From assembly GCF_040869045.1 (NCBI RefSeq), contig NC_090321.1:78711183-78775182 (forward strand): a DNA stretch of 64,000 nucleotides, in the 5' to 3' direction. The DNA comes from Eurosta solidaginis. Taxonomy: Eukaryota > Arthropoda > Insecta > Diptera > Tephritidae. Positions 55,699 through 64,000 of this stretch are shown here, in pieces. Below the pieces are notes generated by a model that made no database searches, was not told the DNA's origin, and was given only the letters and a program-made list of their open reading frames with translations. The first letter of the stretch is position 1, and each line of letters opens with the position of its first letter. The position numbers were made by a program, and so were the translations under genes.

Positions 55699-56953
55699 AT
55701 ATTTATCACCTATATTTGAGTAAAACAGTTAGAATGCATCCAATAACTGCCAATCAACTTAGACGTCAAAACAAGGATATAGTTTCTCATATTTGTGGAA
55801 TGGAACTTTTATTAAATGATAGGGTAGCAGACCATTGCCATTTAACTGGTGAATATAGAGGTCCAGCACATAATAAATGTAATTTAGAATATCAGATATC
55901 AAATTTTATTCCAATATTTTTTCATAATTTATCTAAATATGATTGTCATTTATTTATTAAAGAGTTGTCATCTGTAGAGGGGGATATAAATATTATTCCT
56001 TTAAACAAAGAGTTGTATATTTCAATATCAAAGAGAATATATGTATGTTAATAATAAAGATAGCATTGAACTTAGGTTTTTAGATTCATTTCGATTCATG
56101 CCTTCTAGCTTAGACAGTTTAGTTAAGAATTTAAGTAATAATGATTTAGAAATAACAAAGGCTTATTTCCCCCACGATCATCAATTTGATTCAATGAAAC
56201 GTAAAGGTATTTTTCCATATGACTACTTAGATTCAGAAGAACGTCTCAACGAAACACAATTACCTGATCGTTCACATTCACATAAATTATCAAATGAATC
56301 GTGTAGTATCGATGATTATCAGCATGCACAAAATGTTTGGACAACATGTAATTGTTCCAATTTATTAGATTATTTATTATTATATCTAAAAGTAGATGTG
56401 CTACTCCTCAGTGACATTTTTGAAAATTTTAGAAAATTATGTAAAGGAATTTATCGACTAGACCCTGGTCAATATTATATGTACATCTCAAGGATTATCT
56501 TGGGACGCAATGCTCAAAATAACTAGAATAGAATTAGAATTGTTTACTGATGAAAACATGCATAATTTTATAATTTCGGGAATTAGGGGCGGAATAGTTC
56601 AATGTTGCAAACGGTGTTCAGTTGCTAACAATAAATATATAAGTGATTACGATGGCTATGTCACAATATCTCCCTCATAATAATTTAAATGGATTGAAAA
56701 CGTAGAGGAGTTTGACGTTTTTAGCATACCAGAAGATTCTTTAGTCGGATACATATTAGAAGTAGATTTAGATTATCCCATAACCACTCACAATATTCAT
56801 AATGATTTACCATTTTGTTTTGAAAATAAAAAAGTTGGCTCAATGAAAAACTCAAAGTTGATTGGTGATTTGAGAAACAAAATAAAATATATTATTCATT
56901 ATAGAAATTTACAGCAATGTATTAAACATAAATTCATAGAATTCTACAATTTA

Positions 56954-58772
56954 TGAGAAACTATATCCTTGTTTTGACGTCTAAGTTGATTGGCAGTTAA
57001 TGGATGCATTTTAACTGTTTTACTCAAATATAGGTGATAAATATCTTAAACATCATCGAAAATACTTTTAAAAAAATGTTTTGGAGCATCAAAACCGCTA
57101 CACATTTTAAAACGATTCAGTTGGTTATTATATGAGCACTTAATAAAATAACCATAGGCATAAGGAATATGTTCTTGCACACATTGAGTCCTACTAGAAT
57201 TTTGTGTATCTATTGGTTTTAGAATACATTCGAAATCTGCATATATAGTAAATGGTACATCTTATTGTTTTTTGAAATTTTCAAATTAAAGCATTCTTTT
57301 CTCAGGTGTAGGCTTGCGTGTTAAAATTTTTCTACAATGCTTTTTATTCTTCCGTATCAAAATGTATTAGACATGTTTTGCAAAAATAATATTTATTCTT
57401 ATGTCTTGTAACTTGATGCCCCATTAATCTACTTAAATTTTTTATCCAAACATAATGGCTTTCATTGAAATCATCACTGTATAAAGAAATAAGATTAATA
57501 TGATGTGATTTTTCTTCTTTTGTTAAATAATAGGGTCCTACTACCAAATTGTCTTCTATATCAAACACATTTACACCAATATCTGAATTATTTGATTCAA
57601 ATATTTCAATATCTTTTATTTGTAATGGGAAATTTAAATTTTCAAAATTGACTACTTTATTATTAATTAAAGTTATAATGGAATCTTGGATATTTCTATT
57701 GTGATATGAAGAACAGCTTTCCCTATTTTTTGAGGGTTGGTAAAGAGATGAAATTATGGCCCACTTAAAGCAATATATATCATTGTTAACAATATTAATA
57801 CAAGCTCTTTTATCTGCTATTACTTTTGGTAGTGGTATATATAATGAGCCTCTAATTGGTTGGTATTTATTTATGATTACTTTTAGATGAATAATTTCAC
57901 TTAGACTCCAACCACTATCTCGCTCTTGAAATGTTTTCATTTTTTCAATCAATTTACTAAACTTTTCCTTAATTATTTCACCAACATTATTGTTCTCCAT
58001 AAATGCTTCAGTCATTAATGTTTGGTGTGACATTATAGCGAATTCTTCAATATTTTCTTTTATTTGAATATATTTACAAAATAACTCAAAGTTAAATTTG
58101 ATGATTTCATGCTTTTCTATAGATTTCTGTAAAAGTGCAGATAATTCGTTATAATGTTTTTCAAAAAAATGTTCAACAATTAAATCATTGGGTTGATCGT
58201 TTTCCAAAACGTATGTCTCAATACGATTATTAAACATAGCGTTAATACATTTAGCATTACTATTTACATTATACATACAATTCTTTTTATGCATATTTGT
58301 TCTCAAGTTTGCTGACCATACATTTTCTTTCGTTTGAATTTTACATTGCTCGCAAAAAATGGGGGCGTTTTTTATAACTTGATGTTTCATTGTAATATGT
58401 CTATCTAAACTCCTCTTCCGAGTATATATCTTTTCACAAGTACTACACGGATACATTTTTATTTTTTTATTAATTGGCTTTTTCGAGCTTTTCTCCTTTG
58501 AATCCTTAAGAGCTTGATTCATAATGTGGAGTATGCCTACAATAAGCAACGGTGTTAAAGAAGTAACGATGTATAAGTATTAAAGTTTATTACTGTTTAC
58601 TAGAAGTGATCCTGATTAAACACGGTTGAAAATCCTTATAAAATGATTATATAGATAATTGCTGAGCGGCTTTAAACAATTTACTAAATTTTTTTTACTG
58701 AAAAGATGTCCAATTTATATACATTGAGACAAGTAGCCCTTATCTTTCTGAATGTTTGTATATGGATGGATG
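56954..58772 (-). mobile_element. Polinton-type fragment, minus arm of the inverted pair
   Basis: Inverted relative to 50720-55790, joined head to head at about 56954 where the plus arm reads CTACAATTTAT and then GAGAAACTATATCC. It lacks both solo LTRs, so the duplication predates them or it is a separate insertion. Confidence 0.75.
57344..58549 (-). CDS. N-terminal 401 aa of Polinton-type DNA polymerase B
   Basis: Uninterrupted frame with a C2H2 finger at about residues 33-56 (CSTCEKIYTRKRSLDRH), a second Cys/His pair CEQC...HKKNC, helical segments (FELFCKYIQIKENIEEF), ERDSGWSLSEIIHL, GSLYIPLPKV, CFKWAIISSLY, VGPYYLTKEEK, and IKNLSRLMGH with a terminal FCKTCLIHF. It stops just before the exonuclease domain. 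The next 300 bp (57340-57040, minus) contain diverged exonuclease sequence in broken frames. It is a truncated copy, not a working enzyme. The ATG follows a plausible splice acceptor (TTAACACCG at 58548-58555), so the real start may be elsewhere. Confidence 0.75.
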   Translation of the reverse strand: MLIVGILHIMNQALKDSKEKSSKKPINKKIKMYPCSTCEKIYTRKRSLDRHITMKHQVIKNAPIFCEQCKIQTKENVWSANLRTNMHKKNCMYNVNSNAKCINAMFNNRIETYVLENDQPNDLIVEHFFEKHYNELSALLQKSIEKHEIIKFNFELFCKYIQIKENIEEFAIMSHQTLMTEAFMENNNVGEIIKEKFSKLIEKMKTFQERDSGWSLSEIIHLKVIINKYQPIRGSLYIPLPKVIADKRACINIVNNDIYCFKWAIISSLYQPSKNRESCSSYHNRNIQDSIITLINNKVVNFENLNFPLQIKDIEIFESNNSDIGVNVFDIEDNLVVGPYYLTKEEKSHHINLISLYSDDFNESHYVWIKNLSRLMGHQVTRHKNKYYFCKTCLIHFDTEE

Positions 58773-58812
58773 TGAATGTGTCGGTATGTATTTTGCGGTT
58801 TGTTGATATATA

Positions 58813-59236
58813 AGTTATCTCCCGTCTCGGGGGAGATGTAAAAAATTTAAAGGTGCGGAGGAACTCACTGTCCTCCGATACTTGTGAATTGAAACAAGGA
58901 ACGATTTCAGATTAAACGTCACAACTTCTTTATTCGTGCCACTTGCACGCTAATTAACTACTGCCCTAAACATACGTTACAACTTACTTAAATAACTTCT
59001 TAGCCTAACTAAAATGTTTACATTGCAGTTCCCATGCTTTGCTCAGAACTGCTCGCGCGTGTAGACAGGAATTGCTTAGCGTGCGATTCCCATAACTAAC
59101 GTAAGGTGACCTGATCGATGGTTGCGCGTGTGCCGCGTCAGCGACTTTATCCTATTGAACTAAATAAGTCACACGCTTAGCAGCGTGATCATAGGGTGTG
59201 CCGTTGCGTGGTATTATGGTACCTATGCGTGTAACT
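58813..59236 (-). repeat. 3' LTR of the errantivirus, 424 bp
   Basis: On minus it follows a purine tract AAAGGGGGAGG. It begins AGTTACACGC and ends ATAACT. AATAAAGAAGTTGTG near 58930 (minus) is a likely polyadenylation signal. Confidence 0.75.
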
Positions 59237-59245
59237 CCTCCCCCT

Positions 59246-60677
59246 TTAAAGATCTGCGTCTCGTAGATCAAATGTCGAAAAGCGTGAGGGGGAGAAATTT
59301 TGTAAGGAGTGATTGCGATCTTCTGGTGATGATTTAGTACTGACGCTTGTGACTGGCAGGCTAGGATCTGAGCGATAAAATTCAGGTGCAGATTTGCCTT
59401 TGGGGATCCTATTTATGCTAATGTTTCCCGTCCAGTGCGTAGGAATTTGAACCGGTGGAAGGTCTAGTTTCTTTGTGTAACATCTCCACAGCCTTGCGGT
59501 AATAAGGGCTATTGCGCAAATCGAGACAGCCTCTGTAACGATAGAAAAATTTATTTTTTCATTGACATAGCCTAGATACTTAACATTCTCCATTGTGATG
59601 TCGTGGATGTACTCCAAGTTGACTTTCATGGTATGGTTTTTTATGTTAGAAAGTACGGCTGAGAGGGCGTGTGCAGTAACAGCCTCATTGCTGGAAAATT
59701 CCTGATCGCCAATCTTGATTGTCTCGTTGTTTAATTGAATTACGTATGTGCCATTAATAGTATTTGTGGCATTGTTGCTCCTTATTATGGCCCTGGTAGT
59801 TTGAAATGAAAATGGTGTTTTCGTTTACCAGCTCTATATGGGATCCGTTTCGTCTAATAAATTGACAACTAGCAGCCCCACCTTTTAAGAGTCGTGGCAG
59901 GCAGCTGTTTTCTTCCAGCGCAATCAAGGACTTGGAGCTGCATACTGTGGATGAGCCGATAACCATGCAATCTTTCGTCAACCCGTATGTCTCCTCTTGA
60001 TTGACCAGCATTCTGTCGAACGGTAGGTCCACTTGTTTACCAGCGTAGATTCCAGCGCGGGTAATCAGAAGATTGTATTTACTGGCCGTCACTTTTGGCA
60101 TCGATAGGACGTAGAGTAGAAGTGTCCCGTTTGTGAGGACCGATGGTTGGCCATATTCGATTGCCTCAATTACATTCCTTCTGTTTCCTTTACTACGTAG
60201 TTGGTGCGGTTCACCACTTCTTCAATTCGTTTCAATACTTCTTCAGTGGTTGTGAATAGCTTTCTATTGACCTTATATTGATGGTTGTTGTTCGCTATTA
60301 TCTGGTTTTGGCTGTGGAGGATGTTATTCCAATCTGTTGCGTCAGGCGATCCTGCCAGCCATTTCCATGCTGACCCAATCCAGTCAATGGATCGGGTGAC
60401 TCTAGTCTTGCTTGAGCTTTCCATCAACTCTCCGAGTCGTTCGAGTGTTTGGTTGATGTAGTGCTGGGCTAAGGGTTGCTCGTTGGTTCGTCTGATTAGA
60501 TGACTTGCTAATTTATCCATTTGAGTCACCATCGTGGTATATTTTTGTAGGTCGATGACGTGTATGAGTTTGAATGAGCCCCCTATGATCCACCCATCTC
60601 CGCTCTAGATGGTTAATATTGAGGCCTTGTAGTTAAATATGTGTAGTGCGCTGATGGCTGATGCCAGCAGTGGGAAT
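59246..60677 (-). pseudogene. Errantivirus envelope gene, broken
   Basis: A splice-acceptor-like TTGCGTTGCAG (minus, ending at 60678) precedes the frame, as expected for the spliced env mRNA. A hydrophobic start leads to a stop near 60603. The part 60532-60170 contains a basic RVTR cleavage-like site and the conserved GSAWKWLAGSPDATDWN. 60101-59754 contains cysteine-bearing surface-like segments (KDCMVIGSSTVC, CLPRLLKGGAASCQF). 59629-59246 contains a membrane helix (VTEAVSICAIALITA) and a cytoplasmic tail. Frame changes near 60165 and 59690 and the early stop make it non-functional as read. Known role of the family: membrane fusion glycoprotein. Confidence 0.75.
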
Positions 60678-61550
60678 CTGCAACGCAAGATATTAATTCT
60701 AATTTAATGTAGTTAGTAGTTGTTATGTTCTAAGTAAGTTACGGTTATCTATCTAATAAAAAGGAAACATGTTATTGATAGTAGGAAGGTATTATTAGTA
60801 AGCGGAATTCTTAAGATTAGATTGGTTATCATTAAACTAGCGTTACTGTTTTAGTTTAGGATTTTCGCCTTTATAGCGATTTTAGTTTGTTAATGTGTCA
60901 GTGGTTTACAAATTATGATTAGTGGGGAAGATTAAAATAAAATTTTAAAAATTTACTTTATACTGTTATAACAAAAGGTTTCAAAAATAAGAAAGGAACA
61001 CAAAATTAGGAAAACTAAAAAGGTGAAAAATTTTGGTTTTCTTTTTTTCATTGTTAACAATTTTTTCGTTTTTCTTCTTTTCTTTGGATTAATATTTTAA
61101 TTTTATTTTTATTTGTTTATTTGTTTTTGTTAAAAAAATTTTGTTTTATTTTTGCTTAGCGGATTAGGCGCATAAGCTTAAGTTTGTTTTTCTTTTTTTT
61201 TCTCTTTCATCTACGGATTAGGCGCAAAGAATTAAATATGAATTTGCTTAGCGGATTAGGCGCATAAGCTCAACTTTTTCTTTTCTCTTTTTCATCTACG
61301 GATTAGGCGCAGAGAATTAAATAAATATTTGCTTAGCGGGTTAGGCGCATAAGCTCAAATTTTTCTTTTTTCTCCTGGACCAGAGGTGTTAACATTTCTC
61401 GAACCAGCTATGGGGAGATCGCCAGAATCCCGCTTGGAAATAGTGTAGCCATTTGTCAAATTCGATGGCACTACGAGCCTACTAAGGCACGATTTGTCCC
61501 ACTTACAAGCCCGCTCTTGTTAGATAAACTCCCTCTTGGTGCCAGATCTT
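60678..61550. other. Errantivirus pol-env interval
   Basis: AT- and T-rich. Includes the tandem repeat at 61151-61375. No coding domain recognised. It presumably carries env splice signals. Confidence 0.5.
61151..61375. repeat. 85-92-bp tandem repeat, 2.5 units
   Basis: Units begin TTTGCTTAGCGGATTAGGCG at 61151, 61243 and 61328, each with a second GGATTAGGCGCA about 60 bp on and a T-rich tract. Confidence 0.85.
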
Positions 61551-64000
61551 TTATAATTTCTTTTCATGTTTGTTTGTTTTATTGTGTGGGGGTAGTTTGT
61601 CCCTTCTTTTTATATTTTTAATGTGGAGTTTATGAATTTTTTTCCCACTAAGTGTGGTGACTGAAACTTTATTGTCTTTTGAAACGATTCCTTTTTTGTA
61701 TAGAGGTTTTTGCTTCCCCTTTATTTGCTTATCCTTCACGTATATGACGTCATGTTTGTCATAACGCTCCGGTAGCATCCTTTTCTTATTGTGTCTTTTT
61801 ATCTGAGCCATTTGCTTTTCCCTCAATAGTGCTTTAATTTGGACATTCATTTTTCTGCTCTGGTCAAGGAGTTCTTGGAAGTTGGAAGCTTGTGAGCGAT
61901 TAAAAAAAATGTCTGTTGGTCTTTTGTTCGTTGCCGAGTGAACTGAATTATTATAGCGATCTACAGCTGTGATAACAAGTTCCTTGATCCTGAGGGCTCT
62001 CTTCTCCGCCTTTAGGCATCTAAAAATTTCAAGTAACGTAGAGTGAAATCTTTCGATTTGGCCGTTCACCTCACTCCTCTGAGTTGGGGTGCGGTAAAGC
62101 TGAATTTCTAGAAATTCTAACAAGCTTTGTACAACAGGGCTAATCAACCCGCGTTCGTTATCAGTGACTAAAATTCTAGGGGTGGTGAAATAGTGCAGAA
62201 GTTTCACTATTTTTTGCCTAAGGTGCAGGGTTCCTTTGTTTCTGATGTGGAAAAGCTTTGCGAATTTAGAAAATTTATCGATGCAACTCAAAAAATTTTC
62301 CCCCTGAATTTCGAATATATCTAAGTGAAGAATCTCGCATGGTCGCGATGGGATTGGTGTAGCCGGTAATTCTGGCCTATGGGGGTTCCTGTCGTACTTA
62401 CTGAGTTTACACGTCTCACAAGCCAGTACATATTTCCTAATTTGACTGCTGATCTTGGGAAAATAGCAACGCTCAAGAAGTTGTTTCCTATTCTCCGTGG
62501 CATTACGGGAGCCCTCTTCTGCTCCTTTGTTATTGCCTCACACACTATCTGGATTTCTTAAGTCCTCCACAAGGGTTTGCGCTATTCGTACCTTATAGTT
62601 GGTAAAATGGTCTAAATAAACTCTCTGTAATAGGCCTAACTGATCTTCCGGTATTTTGATACCATTGATGACATTTGGGCTCAGTTTTTCTTTCAAAATG
62701 CTAATTAGTTCGTTTTCACTAATGTTTTCTATCCCTACGTAGTGGCGTGAGTGTCCAGGGTGCGGTTCTTCGTAGATTTGAAGTCTGCCCCCGAACACAA
62801 TTTGGTTTCTGAAAACATTTAGTGGTACTTCCACGAAGGGGATCAGGTCTGTGTTATCCTGTTCTGCGCTATGGACTGTATCGGAATCTGATCCCATGGT
62901 TGCATTCTGATTACCGACCTCGGATGTGGGTGGCATTGAATCCGTCAGTTGGTTTACTTGGGTTTTTAGACGAGAAAGGGCATCACCCACGACGTTACAT
63001 TTTCCGGGTTTGTAGATGAGTTCATAATTGTACTCCTCAGTCCGGGCTTTCCATCGCTTCAGCTTAGCATTGTAGTTGTGATTGCTGAGGGAGAAGTTAG
63101 TGGTTGGTGGTCGGTGAATATACGTATTTTCTTGGCACCATACAAGTAATTTCGCAGATTGTCTAACGCCCAAACGATGGCGAGCATCTCTTTTTCGTTT
63201 GTAGCGTACCCTTACTCTGTGGTTGTTAAGCTTCGCGATATAAACGCAATTGGCTTGTCTTTACCATCATAGTCCTGCGACAATACCGCGCCAATAGCGT
63301 AGTCTGAGGCGTCTGTTGTTAAGTTAAAGGTTTTTTCGAAGTTGGGAAGTGTTAAGACTTCTGAGGTTGTCAACATTTCCTTAAGGTCATCGAATGCCCT
63401 AAGGGCATCCCTATTTAGGATATTGGCACTTTTTGGACTGCGTAGCCTTTACTTGTGCGTGTTCGCCCCTTGTGAGGTTAGTGAGCGGTTTCGCAATTTT
63501 GGCGTAGTCCCGAATAAATTTCCTATAGTAAGAAGTTAAACCTAAAAAACTTTTGAGCTCTTTTAGATTTGAGGGTGGCAACAGATTTCTTATCGAATTT
63601 ATTTTCTTAGGATCTGGCAGGATTCCTTCGGAGGTTACAATATAACCCAGAAATTCAACGCTTCTTTTTAAAAACTGTGTTTTTTGAGGTTAACTTTGAG
63701 TCCCGCGTCTAGTAGTCTAAAAAGAATTGTTTCGATGTCCTCTAAATGGGTGGCCTCGTCTTTGCTGAAGATAATTATATCGTCGATATATACAAAACAA
63801 ATCTGACCTATAAATTCTTTGAGGACATCGTCTATCATTCTTTGGAAGATAGAGGGCGCATTCCTTAGCCCGAAAGGAAGTCGCAGGAATTCATATTTTC
63901 CATTCATGGTGGAAAATGCCATTTTAGGGATGTCACACTTTTTCATTGCGATTTGATGGAATCTTGACGTTAAGTCCAGTCTGGTTAAATATTTGAATTC
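61551..64000 (-). pseudogene. Errantivirus Pol (RT, RNase H, integrase), broken and partial
   Basis: From the right edge: RT fingers/palm with LRLPFGLRNAP and the active-site box YIDD (63668-63946). RNase H follows through 63180-63660 in degraded frames and ends near 63100 (KPGKCNVVGDALSRL). The integrase zinc-binding part (CETCKLSKYDR) comes after a TGA at about 62538-62540. The integrase core is at about 62350-61900 (FSKFAKLF, VTDNERGL, EVNGQIERFHST), and a basic tail ends at 61551. The frame change between RT and RNase H and the TGA inactivate it. The N-terminus is off the window. Confidence 0.8.

Larger units (their letters stand above)
50720..56953 (+). mobile_element. Polinton/Maverick-type fragment, plus arm of an inverted pair
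   Basis: Carries the DNA polymerase B gene on plus, split by two solo LTRs (51253-51773 and 52957-55698). Sequence from about 50720 to 55790 is an inverted match of 56954-58770. The outer limits diverge at ACATTCAGAAAG. Terminal inverted repeats, integrase and capsid genes typical of Polintons are not in the window. Confidence 0.7.
50935..56955 (+). pseudogene. Protein-primed DNA polymerase B (Polinton-type), broken
   Basis: Order of motifs along the plus arm: a C2H2 finger CSTCEKIYTRKRSLDRH, then a region ending RDS/RNSGWSLSEI, then SLYIPLP, then VGPYYLTKEEKSHH and HYVWIKNLSRLMGH with FCNTCLIHF. The exonuclease start reads YADFKCILKP, where I expect YADFEC, so an acidic metal ligand appears replaced by Lys. 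After the large solo LTR come ADHCHLTGEYRGPAHNKC, FFHNLSKYDCHLF, LDSFRFMPSSL, YLKVDVLLLSDIFENF, LSWDAML, GIRGGIVQ, and VGYILEVDLDYP. Frame changes near 51165, 52182, 56500 and elsewhere, plus stops near 56680, destroy it. Family assignment is from these motifs. Confidence 0.8.
58813..64000 (-). mobile_element. Errantivirus (gypsy-like endogenous retrovirus), 5' part beyond the window
   Basis: Minus strand order from the right edge: reverse transcriptase, RNase H, integrase, a repeat-rich intergenic region, env and the 3' LTR. The LTR starts AGTTACACGC and ends GAGATAACT, with TATA at the outer edge (58809-58812), which fits the TATA-type target of errantiviruses. gag, protease and the 5' LTR are off the window. 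Confidence 0.85.

Overview
This is an AT-rich insect nuclear window, most likely from a fly and plausibly a tephritid. The assignment rests on TACATA/TATGTA microsatellites, an errantivirus with env, a BEL/Pao element, R1- and CR1-group LINEs, and a dispersed repeat with a (GTCC)n core built like the DINE-1/Helentron repeats of flies. There is no bacterial gene organisation and I see no rRNA or tRNA gene. Almost every base that can be explained belongs to a nested transposable-element landscape.

The only host-gene signal is a pair of plus-strand coding exons, 2748-2913 and 38340-38509. They have matching splice sites and compatible phase. Joined, they give a coiled-coil segment followed by what looks like the start of a DUF4806-type domain. 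The 35.4-kb intron between them is filled with elements: a short gypsy-type element with an intact chimeric gag-protease-integrase-tail ORF (2936-6807), a PIF/Harbinger-like non-autonomous element (7181-8376), a decayed CR1-group LINE (about 9000-13600), a 4.2-kb TIR element carrying a foldback (13642-17809), a decayed BEL/Pao element (18082-26240), a foldback palindrome (27369-27783), and an 8-kb non-autonomous LTR element with two nearly identical 3.25-kb LTRs (28895-36944).

Downstream of exon 2 lie a Helentron-like repeat interrupted by a 5'-truncated R1 LINE (38600-41795), a Transib/RAG1-like DNA transposon with RSS-like termini and a CGATG target duplication (42419-46399), pairs of inverted MITEs and foldbacks (46486-48635), a second Helentron-like copy (48640-49955), a 48-bp tandem array of CTCF-like motifs (50045-50164), and an inverted pair of Polinton-type DNA polymerase B fragments (50720-58772). 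The plus arm of that pair is split by two solo LTRs. Each solo LTR belongs to a family also present elsewhere in the window. The minus-strand arm lacks both insertions and serves as a natural empty site. The window ends inside a minus-strand errantivirus (58813-64000, continuing beyond) with 3' LTR, broken env and broken pol.

The observations most worth following are the giant-LTR non-autonomous element whose LTRs carry a protein-like segment, the Transib/RAG1-like element, the recently inserted gypsy derivative with an intact chimeric ORF, and the number of long palindromes that could give hairpin transcripts. All family names come from recognising motifs by eye; no database search was possible.
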